Assembly (NCBI GenBank): GCA_019424645.1
Contig: JAHYZB010000005.1
Coordinates: 93,487 to 143,765, forward strand
From: Oxalobacter formigenes
GTDB lineage: Bacteria; Pseudomonadota; Gammaproteobacteria; Burkholderiales; Burkholderiaceae_D
Length of the DNA: 50,279 bases
Direction of reading: 5' to 3'
Positions 1 through 8,956 of the stretch are shown piece by piece. The first letter of the stretch is position 1, and every line of letters begins with the position of its first letter. Under the pieces are notes generated by a model. That model did no database searches, had not been told where the DNA came from, and was given only the letters and a program-made list of their open reading frames with translations. A program made the position numbers and the translations under genes.

Positions 1-455
1 GAATCGTCCAGACCATCAGGCCAGCGTTTCCTGTACGGTTTCACTGTCAGTTGGACCCTGGGAATATAGCGTCCCTCGAGCTGCATGAACAGGACATACA
101 AATCGACAAACAGGTCCGTAGGCATATCCTCCGGTAAAATTTTCCCTTTTATAAAACGCCAAAGCAGGGTCAATGTTTTTATCTGCAGGTCACTTCCACG
201 TGACATCTCGCAGACGGATTTCGATTCATAGATGGCGAAGCATTTCAACGTTTTGGCAGCATCCTGTTGCCAGCCGCTTTCAAAACAATCGGGATCAGCG
301 ACACGTTCATTTATGCGGGCAATAAAATCAGATACTTCATTAGACTGGTGAACGACCCAATACCACTCTGGCAACTGTCGTGCAAACCTTCGACGAAGCC
401 CGGCCATTGATAATTGCAATAAACCCCTCGGGGCTATTATCTTTTTTTCACTCAT
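1..455 (-). CDS. Partial protein of unknown function, C-terminus off the left edge
   Basis: An open frame runs without a stop from an ATG at 455 down to base 1, giving about 151 residues of an incomplete protein. The start is supported by a GGGGAG Shine-Dalgarno about 7 bases upstream. The protein begins MSEKKIIAPRGLLQLSMAG and continues with a charged, mainly helical-looking region containing LPEWYWVVHQ and ending near KPYRKRWPDGLDDS. There is no signal peptide or membrane segment. I do not recognise the family from this N-terminal piece. It is divergent from pgi across a 393-bp AT-rich gap, so it has its own promoter region. Codon use looks like that of its neighbours. That it is coding is likely; the function is unknown. 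Confidence 0.6.
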   Translation of the reverse strand, partial: MSEKKIIAPRGLLQLSMAGLRRRFARQLPEWYWVVHQSNEVSDFIARINERVADPDCFESGWQQDAAKTLKCFAIYESKSVCEMSRGSDLQIKTLTLLWRFIKGKILPEDMPTDLFVDLYVLFMQLEGRYIPRVQLTVKPYRKRWPDGLDD

Positions 456-848
456 GGTCAACTCCCCGACCCGTTACTGGAAGAAAATAGCCTGCAATGC
501 AGCAGAAAGCGATTCGTAGCATGCCTTCTGCCAAAATAAACAGGACAACATTTATCTATAACTATAACAGATATGCATTTTCATTCCTGAAACCGCTTGT
601 TTCATTGCGAAAATAATTAAACTGTCAGTATAGATAGCAAAAAGAGCAACCTGATTCTTTATGAGAACCAGGACAATTCATTTGAAAAGTCATTAAACTT
701 TCAACGTGAATCCGATTTTGCGGATTCATAACCATAAGTGGCAAAATACGGTCTATAGTGTGTTATCTTCAATAAACTAGCTTCTGGACCTTGAAAAGCA
801 ACTGTTTTAAGGCCGTCAACCGATTGTCTTTCCTGTCAAATATTTGCC
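456..848. other. Divergent intergenic region upstream of pgi
   Basis: A 393-bp AT-rich stretch without a convincing gene, between the divergent partial gene and pgi. It holds an inverted repeat with 8-bp perfect arms (TGAATCCG, 707-714; CGGATTCA, 721-728) and a TATAGT hexamer (754-759) that could be a -10 element for pgi. I could not pair that hexamer with a good -35. No T-run follows the hairpin, so it is not an obvious terminator. Confidence 0.4.
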
Positions 849-2495
849 ATGAACACAACCAATCTCGTTAACGCAGCCATCTTTAAAAAACTGACAACTC
901 ATCTTCAGGAGGCGAAAAAATGGTCGCTTGCCGATCTTTTCGAAAAAGATCCGGGCCGTTTTCCTGCCATGACCCTGACGGCCGGCGGCCTTTTCCTTGA
1001 CTACTCCAAAAACTGTCTTTCCGGTAAAACAGTGGAACTGCTTGTCGAGCTGGCAAAAGAATGCCGGGTTGAACAAAAACGTGACGACATGTTTCGGGGC
1101 GACAAGATCAACACAACGGAACACCGCGCCGTATTACATACTGCTCTCCGGGCTCCCCGCTATGAAAAAGTACTGGTGGACGGCAAAAATATCATTCCTG
1201 AAATACACGCTGTTCTCGATCGCATGCGTGAATTCTCCGAGAAAATTCATTCAGGAGAATGGAAGGGATTTTCCGGCAAGAAGATCACCGATATCGTCAA
1301 CATCGGTATTGGCGGATCGGACCTCGGTCCGAGAATGGCGGCGCAAGCGTTGCGTCATTTTCATGTAAAAGGTCTGGCCGTTCATTTCGTCGCGAACGTG
1401 GACGGACACGATCTGGAAGCGGTTCTTGATAAAGTCGATCCCGAAACCACGCTGTTTATCGTCGCTTCCAAAACGTTTACAACGCTTGAAACCATGCTCA
1501 ATGCCCAGTCGGCGCGTAGCTGGTTTCTGAATTCAGGCACAATTCGCGACTTGTCCCGTCATTTCATCGCCATTTCAACGAATGCTCCCGCCGTCAGAAA
1601 ATTCGGTATTCCTGAAGACAACATGTTTCCTTTCTGGGATTGGGTTGGGGGGCGTTATTCGGTCTGGTCGGCCATCGGGCTGCCACTTGTTCTGGCAATC
1701 GGATACAACCACTTTGCGGAATTTCTGGCAGGTGCCTATGCAATGGATGTGCATTTCAGGAACGCACCACTGCCGTCCAACATGCCGGTCATTCTTGGAC
1801 TCGTCGGTATCTGGAATCGCAATTTCCTGGAATATTCATCTGTTTCCATCGCGCCTTATCTTCAGGACCTGATCAGTTTTCCCAATTATCTTCAGCAACT
1901 GGAAATGGAAAGCAATGGAAAACAGGATCAGAAAAACGGAGAAGCGGTCACTTACAAGACTTGCCCTGTCATTTGGGGCAATGTGGGAACGAATGGTCAG
2001 CACGCTTATTTCCAGTTGTTGCATCAGGGCACGGACATAATCCCGGTCGATTTCATCACGGCACTCCAGCCTCATCACACCCTGCCAAAACATCACGCGG
2101 CATTGCTGGCCAATTGTTTCGCCCAATCGGAAGCCCTGATGGTCGGCAAGTCTGCCGAAAAGGTGCGAGACGATCTCGAGGCGGCCGGTATGTCTTCCCA
2201 TGAAACAGAAGTACAGACACCACAAAGAATGTTTCCCGGCAACCGGCCAAGCAACACCATATTGATGAATGTGCTCCGTCCTGAAACGGTTGGAGCCCTG
2301 ATGGCCCTTTACGAACACAAGACCTTCGTTCAGGGGGCCGTCTGGAACGTCAACAGCTTTGACCAGTGGGGCGTCGAACTGGGCAAACTTCTGGCAAAAA
2401 CAATTGAAAATGAACTTGAAGGAGATGAGTCAGCCCATCACGACAGTTCAACCTCCGGTCTGATTGCTCTGGCAAAAGCAAGCCTGAAAAAATAA
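849..2495 (+). CDS. pgi: Glucose-6-phosphate isomerase
   Basis: Cytosolic enzyme interconverting glucose 6-phosphate and fructose 6-phosphate in glycolysis and gluconeogenesis. At 548 residues it matches the long bacterial form (549 in E. coli). Visible hallmarks are IGIGGSDLGPRM for phosphate binding, the family signature DWVGGRYSVWSAIGLP, the catalytic Glu at about 354 in LEMESNGK, the catalytic His at about 385 in TNGQHAYFQ, and the second signature QWGVELGKLLAK with Lys at about 513. All are intact. The ATG at 849 has only a weak Shine-Dalgarno, but the N-terminus has the expected length. It is a single-gene unit ending in a shared terminator; a DUF1254 gene converges on it. In an organism expected to use oxalate or other small acids, this enzyme would serve gluconeogenesis and sugar-phosphate supply (inference). 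Confidence 0.98.
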   Translation: MNTTNLVNAAIFKKLTTHLQEAKKWSLADLFEKDPGRFPAMTLTAGGLFLDYSKNCLSGKTVELLVELAKECRVEQKRDDMFRGDKINTTEHRAVLHTALRAPRYEKVLVDGKNIIPEIHAVLDRMREFSEKIHSGEWKGFSGKKITDIVNIGIGGSDLGPRMAAQALRHFHVKGLAVHFVANVDGHDLEAVLDKVDPETTLFIVASKTFTTLETMLNAQSARSWFLNSGTIRDLSRHFIAISTNAPAVRKFGIPEDNMFPFWDWVGGRYSVWSAIGLPLVLAIGYNHFAEFLAGAYAMDVHFRNAPLPSNMPVILGLVGIWNRNFLEYSSVSIAPYLQDLISFPNYLQQLEMESNGKQDQKNGEAVTYKTCPVIWGNVGTNGQHAYFQLLHQGTDIIPVDFITALQPHHTLPKHHAALLANCFAQSEALMVGKSAEKVRDDLEAAGMSSHETEVQTPQRMFPGNRPSNTILMNVLRPETVGALMALYEHKTFVQGAVWNVNSFDQWGVELGKLLAKTIENELEGDESAHHDSSTSGLIALAKASLKK

Positions 2496-2512
2496 ACTGC
2501 ATTCGAGCTTAA

Positions 2513-2543
2513 AAAAAGCACAATCGTCGATTGTGCTTTTTTG
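2513..2543. terminator. Bidirectional terminator between pgi and the DUF1254 gene
   Basis: A near-perfect palindrome with arms AAAGCACAAT and ATTGTGCTTT, flanked by A-runs on the left and T-runs on the right. It can therefore work as an intrinsic terminator on both strands for the two convergent genes. Confidence 0.85.
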
Positions 2544-2554
2544 CTTTCGGGTCA

Positions 2555-4084
2555 TTACCGATACGCAGCCCTGATGAGAACGGGCTGTTTTGATTTCGGA
2601 TTAACGGGTAATAAAACCGATGCACTATCCTGTGATGAACTGTTATTCATTCTGATGATTTTCGGTGACGGCCACTGGCCTTTCAACACGTCTTCTTTCG
2701 GCTGGTAAAGTTGAAGCAACAGGATGAATTTCCCCTCCGGAACCGGCATCCAGTTACCCAGTTTTTCCTCTGCCGGTTTCTGGTGCTGCAGATACAGGGT
2801 TAAAGTCCCATCTTCATTTGATTTAAACGATTGCCTGTTTGAACTGATCGTATATGAACTGACCGGATTGAACGCGGAAAACTGCTGCGATACCGGATAG
2901 GCCGACAGAGACCAGAAAGCGCTGACCGGGGGCAATCTGTTTTTTTCGAACCTCAGTTCATACTGATTTTTGCCGTTCAGTTTCTTCTTGCTTGCGCTGA
3001 CTTCATAGACGATTCCCCAGATTTCTTCGGATGAATTTCCGTAAAGATTTTTTGAAGCGATATAGGCCCTGTAAGGATAATTTTCCTTCAGCAAATTGGA
3101 ACTGCTTCCGTACAGGACAGGAACCTTGACGTTTGTCTTCGACATGGCATCCAGCTCTGCCTGTCCTGCAGCCATTCCATCTATCAGCGCTTTTTTCTCA
3201 GAATCTGACATGGTGGAATAGTCGAAAACCTTGCCCGGAACAATTCCGATTTCAGCAAAGCGTTTCATCATGCCGCTTTCTTCTTTAGGAATCGTACAAA
3301 ATTGCAGCATAAAATTCAGATAAGTGAAAAACTCGGGCGTTTTGGCTTTTGCAGAGTTATAAACCGGAAAATTCAACGGTTGCGGAGCAGGCGGCGGGGT
3401 CGTATGTGCATACTGGCTTAAGGACTCAACTTTATATTGATCCATTATTTTTGCATTCTTTGCCGCATCAGCCATATCCCTGATCTGAAGCCGGAACATG
3501 GCGAATACGAATGAAGAAGGCGATTCGACTACTCGTGAAATACCTTCCGGTTTGTCACCCTTCCATTCCGGAGCAACAAGCAGAATACGTCCTCCCCGGC
3601 TTCCATCTTTCTGGCTGCTGAAATAGTCAAAATCGTTTCCGAACATATCGACAAACTGGACGGAAAAATAACGTTTTTCCTCTACCGGAGCGATCGTAAC
3701 GACAATGGGTTCACGACGCAAATCGAGCCAGGCACTGCCGTAAGCCATATCCGTTTTACCCGGCTTTACACTGATTTCGGTCTGGGTTTGTATTTTTTCT
3801 TCATCGCCGTTTTCTGTCGCGTCTTCTGCTTCGGCAACTTCCACTTCGGTAGTCACTTGCATGGGCAAAACTGCCAGTTCGTTGAAAGATTTCACGAAAT
3901 TCGGATTTTGGGCGTCAATGGCGGAAATACTCATATTCCGATAATTCTCAACGATCGGATATCCATAGATATAAGCCTCCTTGGCTATCTGCGTGATTTC
4001 CGTTTCATTGAGACGTTTTTTCTGATGACAGGATGTCAGCAGAAAAACCGCCATTAAACCAATCAAAATATGCGTGAATTTCAT
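2555..4084 (-). CDS. DUF1254/DUF1214 domain lipoprotein
   Basis: Predicted lipoprotein of 509 residues: the N-terminus MKFTHILIGLMAVFLLTSC has a signal peptide with a lipobox ending LTSC, so Cys19 should be lipidated. The N-terminal third shows the DUF1254 pattern (EAYIYGYPIVENYRNM and FSVQFVDMFGNDF). The C-terminal part shows the DUF1214 pattern (RLPPVSAFWSLSAYP). The two domains occur together in a widespread envelope family of unknown biochemical role. An acidic stretch (EVAEAEDATENGDEEK) is inserted near residue 80-95. It is monocistronic, convergent with pgi and divergent from the transaldolase gene across 358 bp. Family assignment is firm; the function is not known and I infer none. Confidence 0.88.
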   Translation of the reverse strand: MKFTHILIGLMAVFLLTSCHQKKRLNETEITQIAKEAYIYGYPIVENYRNMSISAIDAQNPNFVKSFNELAVLPMQVTTEVEVAEAEDATENGDEEKIQTQTEISVKPGKTDMAYGSAWLDLRREPIVVTIAPVEEKRYFSVQFVDMFGNDFDYFSSQKDGSRGGRILLVAPEWKGDKPEGISRVVESPSSFVFAMFRLQIRDMADAAKNAKIMDQYKVESLSQYAHTTPPPAPQPLNFPVYNSAKAKTPEFFTYLNFMLQFCTIPKEESGMMKRFAEIGIVPGKVFDYSTMSDSEKKALIDGMAAGQAELDAMSKTNVKVPVLYGSSSNLLKENYPYRAYIASKNLYGNSSEEIWGIVYEVSASKKKLNGKNQYELRFEKNRLPPVSAFWSLSAYPVSQQFSAFNPVSSYTISSNRQSFKSNEDGTLTLYLQHQKPAEEKLGNWMPVPEGKFILLLQLYQPKEDVLKGQWPSPKIIRMNNSSSQDSASVLLPVNPKSKQPVLIRAAYR

Positions 4085-4442
4085 AAAATCAGTCGATTAT
4101 GGTCAGCAAAACAATATTGTCATAAAAATTAAATAAAAAATGGTTTTATTGAAATGAATCGTACTTCAGCCAATCCCAAATTTCCACGAAAGATTGGATT
4201 TATCAATAAAATATTTTTTGTCGTTGGCTTATACTTGTATTAACAGACATGTTCGTACGGAACAAAACTACACGGGTTGCCGAAAAAAATCATTCATTCT
4301 TCTGTCGGCTGATATCTTCACGCTTTAATCCGTTTTTCATATTGATTATTCCCGCATAGAGATAACAGAGCCGTCATTATGTGTTAATTTAAAACAGTGA
4401 CTCCATATCCAAGCTGCCAGAACCCTTTGTGAAAGTAAATAT
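4085..4442. other. Divergent intergenic region upstream of the transaldolase gene
   Basis: A 358-bp AT-rich region between divergent genes, which must hold both promoters. I see TATACT- and TATTAA-like hexamers near 4230-4245 but no -35/-10 pair I would defend, and no hairpin terminator or RNA gene. Confidence 0.3.
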
Positions 4443-5387
4443 ATGAACCAACTGGAACAATTGAAACACTATACGACCGTTGTAGCAGACACAGGCGATT
4501 TCCAGTCCATCGAGCGCTATTCACCGGAAGATTCAACGACCAATCCCTCGCTGATTCTGAAAGCCGTTCAGAAAGATACCTATGAGTCGCTTCTGGAGAA
4601 AACCGTTCGTGACAATAAAGGCAAAACAACGGAAGAAATCATGGACCGCCTGCTGGTCGCTTTCGGGGTGGAAATTCTGAAGATCGTTCCGGGGCGCGTT
4701 TCAACTGAAACGGACGCACGCCTGTCGTTCGATACCGAAGGAAGCATCAAAAAAGGACGTGAACTCATTGCACTTTACAAGGCAAAAGGTATTTCTCCTG
4801 ATCGTGTCCTGATCAAAATCGCGTCCACATGGGAAGGTATCCGTGCCGCTGAAGTTCTCCAGAAAGAAGGCATCCGATGCAACATGACGCTGATGTTTTC
4901 CCTGCCACAGGCCGTTGCGTGTGCCGAGGCGAAAGTCCAGCTGATTTCCCCGTTTGTCGGTCGCATTTACGACTGGTACAAAAAACAGACAGGCACCGAT
5001 TACACAGGTGCAGACGATCCGGGCGTCCAGTCTGTCAAACGCATTTACGATTACTATCGCAAGTTCGGATATCCGACCGAAGTGATGGGAGCCAGTTTCC
5101 GGAACACGTCCCAGATTATCGAACTGGCCGGTTGCGATCTTTTGACGATCAGCCCGGAACTGTTGCAGAAGCTTTCTGAATCCGATGCACCGGTTTCCCG
5201 CAAACTCAGTCCGGAACTTGCGAAGGCCGATCCGATCGAAAGAGTCAGTTACGACGAAAAATCCTTCAGGCTTGCCTTGAACGACGAGGCAATGGCGACG
5301 GAAAAACTTTCCGAAGGGATCCGCCTGTTTTGTGCAGATACGGTAAAATTGGAAAAAATGATCGACGCCTTGCGCGAATCGGTTTAA
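4443..5387 (+). CDS. tal: Transaldolase
   Basis: Cytosolic pentose-phosphate enzyme transferring a dihydroxyacetone unit between sedoheptulose 7-phosphate and glyceraldehyde 3-phosphate. Its 314 residues fit the TalB class (317 in E. coli). Visible are the N-terminal DSTTNPSLILKA motif, the signature GRVSTETDARLSFDT, and the Schiff-base lysine at about 125 in VLIKIASTWEG (equivalent to Lys132 of TalB), followed by GIRCNMTLMFS. Phosphate-binding residues in VMGASFRNTSQI are present. The start ATG gives the usual MNQLEQLKHYTTVVADTGDF N-terminus. It stands alone, ends in a strong hairpin, and is followed by the P-type ATPase gene on the same strand. Confidence 0.97.
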   Translation: MNQLEQLKHYTTVVADTGDFQSIERYSPEDSTTNPSLILKAVQKDTYESLLEKTVRDNKGKTTEEIMDRLLVAFGVEILKIVPGRVSTETDARLSFDTEGSIKKGRELIALYKAKGISPDRVLIKIASTWEGIRAAEVLQKEGIRCNMTLMFSLPQAVACAEAKVQLISPFVGRIYDWYKKQTGTDYTGADDPGVQSVKRIYDYYRKFGYPTEVMGASFRNTSQIIELAGCDLLTISPELLQKLSESDAPVSRKLSPELAKADPIERVSYDEKSFRLALNDEAMATEKLSEGIRLFCADTVKLEKMIDALRESV

Positions 5388-5408
5388 AAAATTAATTGTT
5401 TCATTTCT

Positions 5409-5444
5409 GAATGGTGCTTTCTTCCGACGAAGAAAGCACCATTC
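5409..5444 (+). terminator. Perfect 16-bp hairpin after the transaldolase gene
   Basis: Arms 5409-5424 and 5429-5444 are exact reverse complements around a CGAC tetraloop. The run after the stem is GTGGTTTTGGGG rather than a clean T-tract, so it may act as an imperfect terminator or as an mRNA-stabilising stem. It separates tal from the ATPase gene. Confidence 0.7.
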
Positions 5445-5522
5445 GTGGTTTTGGGGAATGGTTTTTTAATTGATACTCGTTCTCATTTACTGTTTTTATT
5501 ATTGGTTCACCCCTTGCTTATC

Positions 5523-8102
5523 ATGACGACAAATCAACCCACAATCGGCGAAGTCATCCAGAAAAAGAAAATTCATGGTCTGACATCGAAGGAGGCCGAA
5601 GAAAGACTGCAAGCAGAAGGGTTGAATGAATTGTCGTCCGCCAAACCTCAATCGATACTTGCGATTGCATGGGGCGTTGTTTCGGAACCCATGTTCCTGT
5701 TACTGCTTTCCTGCGGCATTATCTATCTGTTGATCGGCAATCTGGAGGATGCCCTGATTTTGTTGGGCTCTGTCGCGATCATCGTGACCATGAGTTTTTT
5801 CCAGGAAAAGAAAAGCGAAAGGACACTTGAAGCATTGCGCGATTTGACGAGTCCGCGCGCACTTGTCTTGCGGGATAATGAACAAATCCGGATTTCCGGC
5901 AAAGACGTCGTTCGTGAAGACATCATTTTTCTTTCTGAAGGCGATCGTGTCCCGGCGGACGCCTTTCTGCTGGAAGCGCAAAACATGACTGTCGACGAGT
6001 CGCTTCTGACCGGTGAATCGGTTCCCGTGCGCAAACAGGCTTCTGACAAGAGTGATGACCGTTCGGAAAACAAGCCTGGAGGTGACGATTTGCCTTTCCT
6101 GTTTTCCGGGTCATTAGTCGTACAGGGAAAAGGCATCGCCCGCGTGACGGCGATCGGTGAAAAAACCGAACTGGGAAAAATCGGCAAGGCACTTTCTTCC
6201 CAGGAGACCGAAACCAGCCGGGTTCAGGCGGAAACGAGCCATGCCGTCAAGGTCGTGGCAACCACCAGCGCCGCACTCGTCGGTCTTTTGGTTGTCTGGT
6301 ATGGCATAACCCGTCATGACTGGTTGAATGGCATTCTGGCCGGTTTGACGCTGGCGATGAGTATCATGCCTGCCGAGTTCCCTCTGGTTCTGGCGATTTT
6401 CCTGGGGCTCGGTGCTTGGCGCATGGCTCAAAAACATGTCCTGACACGCCGGATACCTGCCATCGAAATGCTGGGTGCGGCCACCGTTTTGTGCGTAGAC
6501 AAAACCGGGACATTGACACAAAACCGGATGGTTTTATCGAAAGTCATGACTCACGGCGATCTCTACACTTTTGATGGAGAAGCATCATTAAAACATGACA
6601 ACTTTCCGGAAAAATTCCATGAAACGCTGGAATTCGCCATGCTCTCGAGCCAGCGCGATCCTTTCGATCCGATGGAACGGGCCATCCAGCAAGCCGGGCG
6701 GCAGGTATTGGCAGGTACCGAACATATTCACGATAGCTGGTCGCTGATTGAGGAATACCCTCTTTCACGCGAATTGCTGGCAATCTCCCGTGTCTGGCGA
6801 TCTCCTGATCTGACCCAATATGTGATTGCCGCCAAGGGCGCACCTGAGGCGATTATGGATTTATGCCATCTCGACGAAAAAACGATGGCAGGTATTTCGG
6901 AACAGGTGAACTCACTTGCAGAACAGGGATTGCGCGTTCTCGCGGTCGCGAAAGCTTCATTCAGCCATAAAGAACTTCCCTCCCAGCAACACGATTTCGA
7001 TTTCGAATTTCTGGGCATTATCGGACTTGCCGATCCATTACGGCCGACGGTCAGAACTGCTGTAAAGGAATGTCTGGCAGCGGGGATACGGGTTATCATG
7101 ATCACCGGCGACTATCCTGCAACAGCAAAGAAAATTGCTGAAGAGGCGGGTCTGGATGCCAGCGGCGTGGTTTTGACGGGGCAGGAGATGGAATCCCTGA
7201 ACCCTGCTGAACTGAAAGAGCGCATCCGGAAGGGGAATGTTTTTTGCAGGGCAACACCGGAACAGAAACTCCAGCTCGTCAATCTGCTGAAGGAAAATGG
7301 CGAAATCGTTGCGATGACCGGTGACGGCGTCAACGACGCCCCGGCATTGAAATCAGCCCATATCGGGATTGCGATGGGAGAAAGAGGTACCGATGTCGCC
7401 CGTGAATCGGCGTCACTGGTACTGCTGAATGACGATTTTTCCTCCATCGTCTCTGCCGTCAGGCTGGGCAGGCGTATTTTCGACAATATCCGCAAGGCAG
7501 TCGTCTTTATCGTCGCGGCGCATATTCCGATTGCCGGACTGTCACTGATTCCGGTCATGCTCGGCTGGCCTTTGATGCTGTTGCCGATTCATATCGTGTT
7601 TTTTGAACTGATGGTCGATCCCATCTGTTCGGTTGCCTTCGAAAACGAGCCTGAAGAAACCGATGTCATGACACGACCGCCAAGGCCGACCAACGCCAGG
7701 ATTTTCGACAAATCCATCCTGCTGTTAGGCGTCAAACAGGGACTGGCCCTTCTGGCATGGGTCGTTTTCGTTTACTGGTTTGCCCAGAAAAACGGTTTCG
7801 ATTCCGAACAGGCCAGAACGTTGACCTTTACGGCAATGATTATGGGTGATATCTGGCTGATCCTGATCAACCGTTCCTGGAGCCGGTCTTTCTTCAGATC
7901 GCTTGTGCAACCGAACAGGATTATGTGGTCGGTTCTTGCTGCGACAATTGCCGTGCTGATAGTGGGAATCTTTGTACCCGCGGTACGAACCCTGTTCCAT
8001 TTCGGCGCGGTACAATGGCAATATATTGTCGTTTCCGTTGTGACAACGGCGATCTTTACAGGATTGATTTCGCTGATTCCGTTATTTCGAAGAAAAAAAT
8101 AA
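5523..8102 (+). CDS. P-type ATPase, P2-like cation pump
   Basis: Integral membrane pump of 859 residues from the ATG at 5523. The frame is open further upstream to a GTG at 5445, but that codon abuts the preceding hairpin and the extra residues do not look like the family. Order of elements: N-terminal cation-ATPase domain, TM1-2, actuator loop with TGES (163-166), TM3-4, phosphorylation motif DKTGTLT with Asp326, nucleotide-binding domain with KGAPEAI, TGDGVND (599-605), and a C-terminal set of membrane segments. TM4 reads MPAEFPLVLAIF where SERCA-type pumps have PEGLP. TM6 reads ELMVDPICSVAFENEPEE. This resembles P2-type pumps of uncertain substrate; calcium or manganese is possible but unproven. 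It is monocistronic, and the convergent TetR gene ends 7 bp away. Confidence 0.9.
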   Translation: MTTNQPTIGEVIQKKKIHGLTSKEAEERLQAEGLNELSSAKPQSILAIAWGVVSEPMFLLLLSCGIIYLLIGNLEDALILLGSVAIIVTMSFFQEKKSERTLEALRDLTSPRALVLRDNEQIRISGKDVVREDIIFLSEGDRVPADAFLLEAQNMTVDESLLTGESVPVRKQASDKSDDRSENKPGGDDLPFLFSGSLVVQGKGIARVTAIGEKTELGKIGKALSSQETETSRVQAETSHAVKVVATTSAALVGLLVVWYGITRHDWLNGILAGLTLAMSIMPAEFPLVLAIFLGLGAWRMAQKHVLTRRIPAIEMLGAATVLCVDKTGTLTQNRMVLSKVMTHGDLYTFDGEASLKHDNFPEKFHETLEFAMLSSQRDPFDPMERAIQQAGRQVLAGTEHIHDSWSLIEEYPLSRELLAISRVWRSPDLTQYVIAAKGAPEAIMDLCHLDEKTMAGISEQVNSLAEQGLRVLAVAKASFSHKELPSQQHDFDFEFLGIIGLADPLRPTVRTAVKECLAAGIRVIMITGDYPATAKKIAEEAGLDASGVVLTGQEMESLNPAELKERIRKGNVFCRATPEQKLQLVNLLKENGEIVAMTGDGVNDAPALKSAHIGIAMGERGTDVARESASLVLLNDDFSSIVSAVRLGRRIFDNIRKAVVFIVAAHIPIAGLSLIPVMLGWPLMLLPIHIVFFELMVDPICSVAFENEPEETDVMTRPPRPTNARIFDKSILLLGVKQGLALLAWVVFVYWFAQKNGFDSEQARTLTFTAMIMGDIWLILINRSWSRSFFRSLVQPNRIMWSVLAATIAVLIVGIFVPAVRTLFHFGAVQWQYIVVSVVTTAIFTGLISLIPLFRRKK

Positions 8103-8109
8103 AACGAAA

Positions 8110-8742
8110 TTACTTTTTGACGTTAGGACTGTGTTTGAACATACCGAAAAGTGCGTTGCTCACTTTTTTGGTGTCTTCTATCAAATCGAAACTGTCAGGC
8201 ATAAACAACCAGCTCGCCAAAAGCCCTGAAAACGTGAATCCAAGCACACGACTGGCCAGACTGATATCCAGATCCTGTGGCAACTGGTTTTTTGCCTGAG
8301 CATTGACCAGTGTATTTTCGATCATGTTATTGCAATACGTATGCCATTCTTTTTGCTGGATAACGATACCGTCATCTTCGTCAGTGTATTCACATTTATG
8401 GAACAGAATATTCAGTACCTTGCGGTAATGCGGATTGTCGATAACGCCCTGCATGAGTCTTTCATGTCCGCGACTTAACTGTTCAAGAGGGTCTTCAGTA
8501 TTTTTGTTTGCCGTCAGTTCAACAAGTTCTTTCATGGGACCACGCACTCTGTCAACCATGGCTTCAAACAGTTCAACCTTGTTTTTGAAATGCCAGTAAA
8601 TGGCACCACGCGTTACACCGGCAGCCTCGGCAATTTCGTTCAATGTCGTGCGGGAAACACCTTTCTCATTAAAAACGTCCTCGGCAGCATCGAGAATTCG
8701 TTCACGAGTTTCAAGAGGTTTTTTCCGTCCAGCGGTTTCCAT
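8110..8742 (-). CDS. TetR-family repressor of the adjacent RND efflux operon
   Basis: DNA-binding repressor of 210 residues in the AcrR/TtgR/MtrR style. The helix-turn-helix lies in the first 55 residues (TTLNEIAEAAGVTRGAIYWHF), followed by the KNKVELFEAMV linker and a variable ligand-binding domain with LASRVLGFTFSGLLASW. I place the start at the ATG at 8742, which has AAGG about 8 bases upstream; a GTG at 8748 is in frame. It is divergent from the adaptor-pump operon, and the gap carries an AcrR-like palindrome. The likely model is self-repression plus repression of the pump, relieved by binding toxic hydrophobic compounds. That model follows from the family and was not shown here. Confidence 0.92.
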   Translation of the reverse strand: METAGRKKPLETRERILDAAEDVFNEKGVSRTTLNEIAEAAGVTRGAIYWHFKNKVELFEAMVDRVRGPMKELVELTANKNTEDPLEQLSRGHERLMQGVIDNPHYRKVLNILFHKCEYTDEDDGIVIQQKEWHTYCNNMIENTLVNAQAKNQLPQDLDISLASRVLGFTFSGLLASWLFMPDSFDLIEDTKKVSNALFGMFKHSPNVKK

Positions 8743-8828
8743 CAGCACATCCTTTTAACAAGTTGTAACAAAATATAAGGTTTGTTGCGCAAAAATATCT
8801 TCTGGTCAATAATTCAAAGAAATAGATT

Positions 8829-8850
8829 ACATACATTCATGATTGTATGT
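8829..8850. promoter_or_regulatory. AcrR/TtgR-like operator palindrome
   Basis: A 22-bp inverted repeat with half sites ACATACATTCA and TGATTGTATGT, matching at 10 of 11 positions. From memory, the E. coli acrAB operator recognised by AcrR has the same ACATACA...TGTATGT core. It sits between the divergent TetR and adaptor genes, where the repressor should bind. Confidence 0.8.
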
Positions 8851-8956
8851 TAAATTACATTCCCAGTCATCTACAATATGGCCCTTATTTTTATTTAAAT
8901 TGGTTTTCTCATTTTCAGACCGATTGGAAAACCGATCCATTTCACAAAAAAAATCC

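Noticed and set aside
5445..5522. Upstream GTG start extending the P-type ATPase by 26 residues
   Set aside because: The GTG abuts the tal hairpin and the added residues do not fit the family start; ATG 5523 gives the expected N-terminus.
8843..8956. Longer N-terminus for the RND adaptor
   Set aside because: The extension would begin inside the operator and precede a perfect lipoprotein signal peptide starting at 8957.
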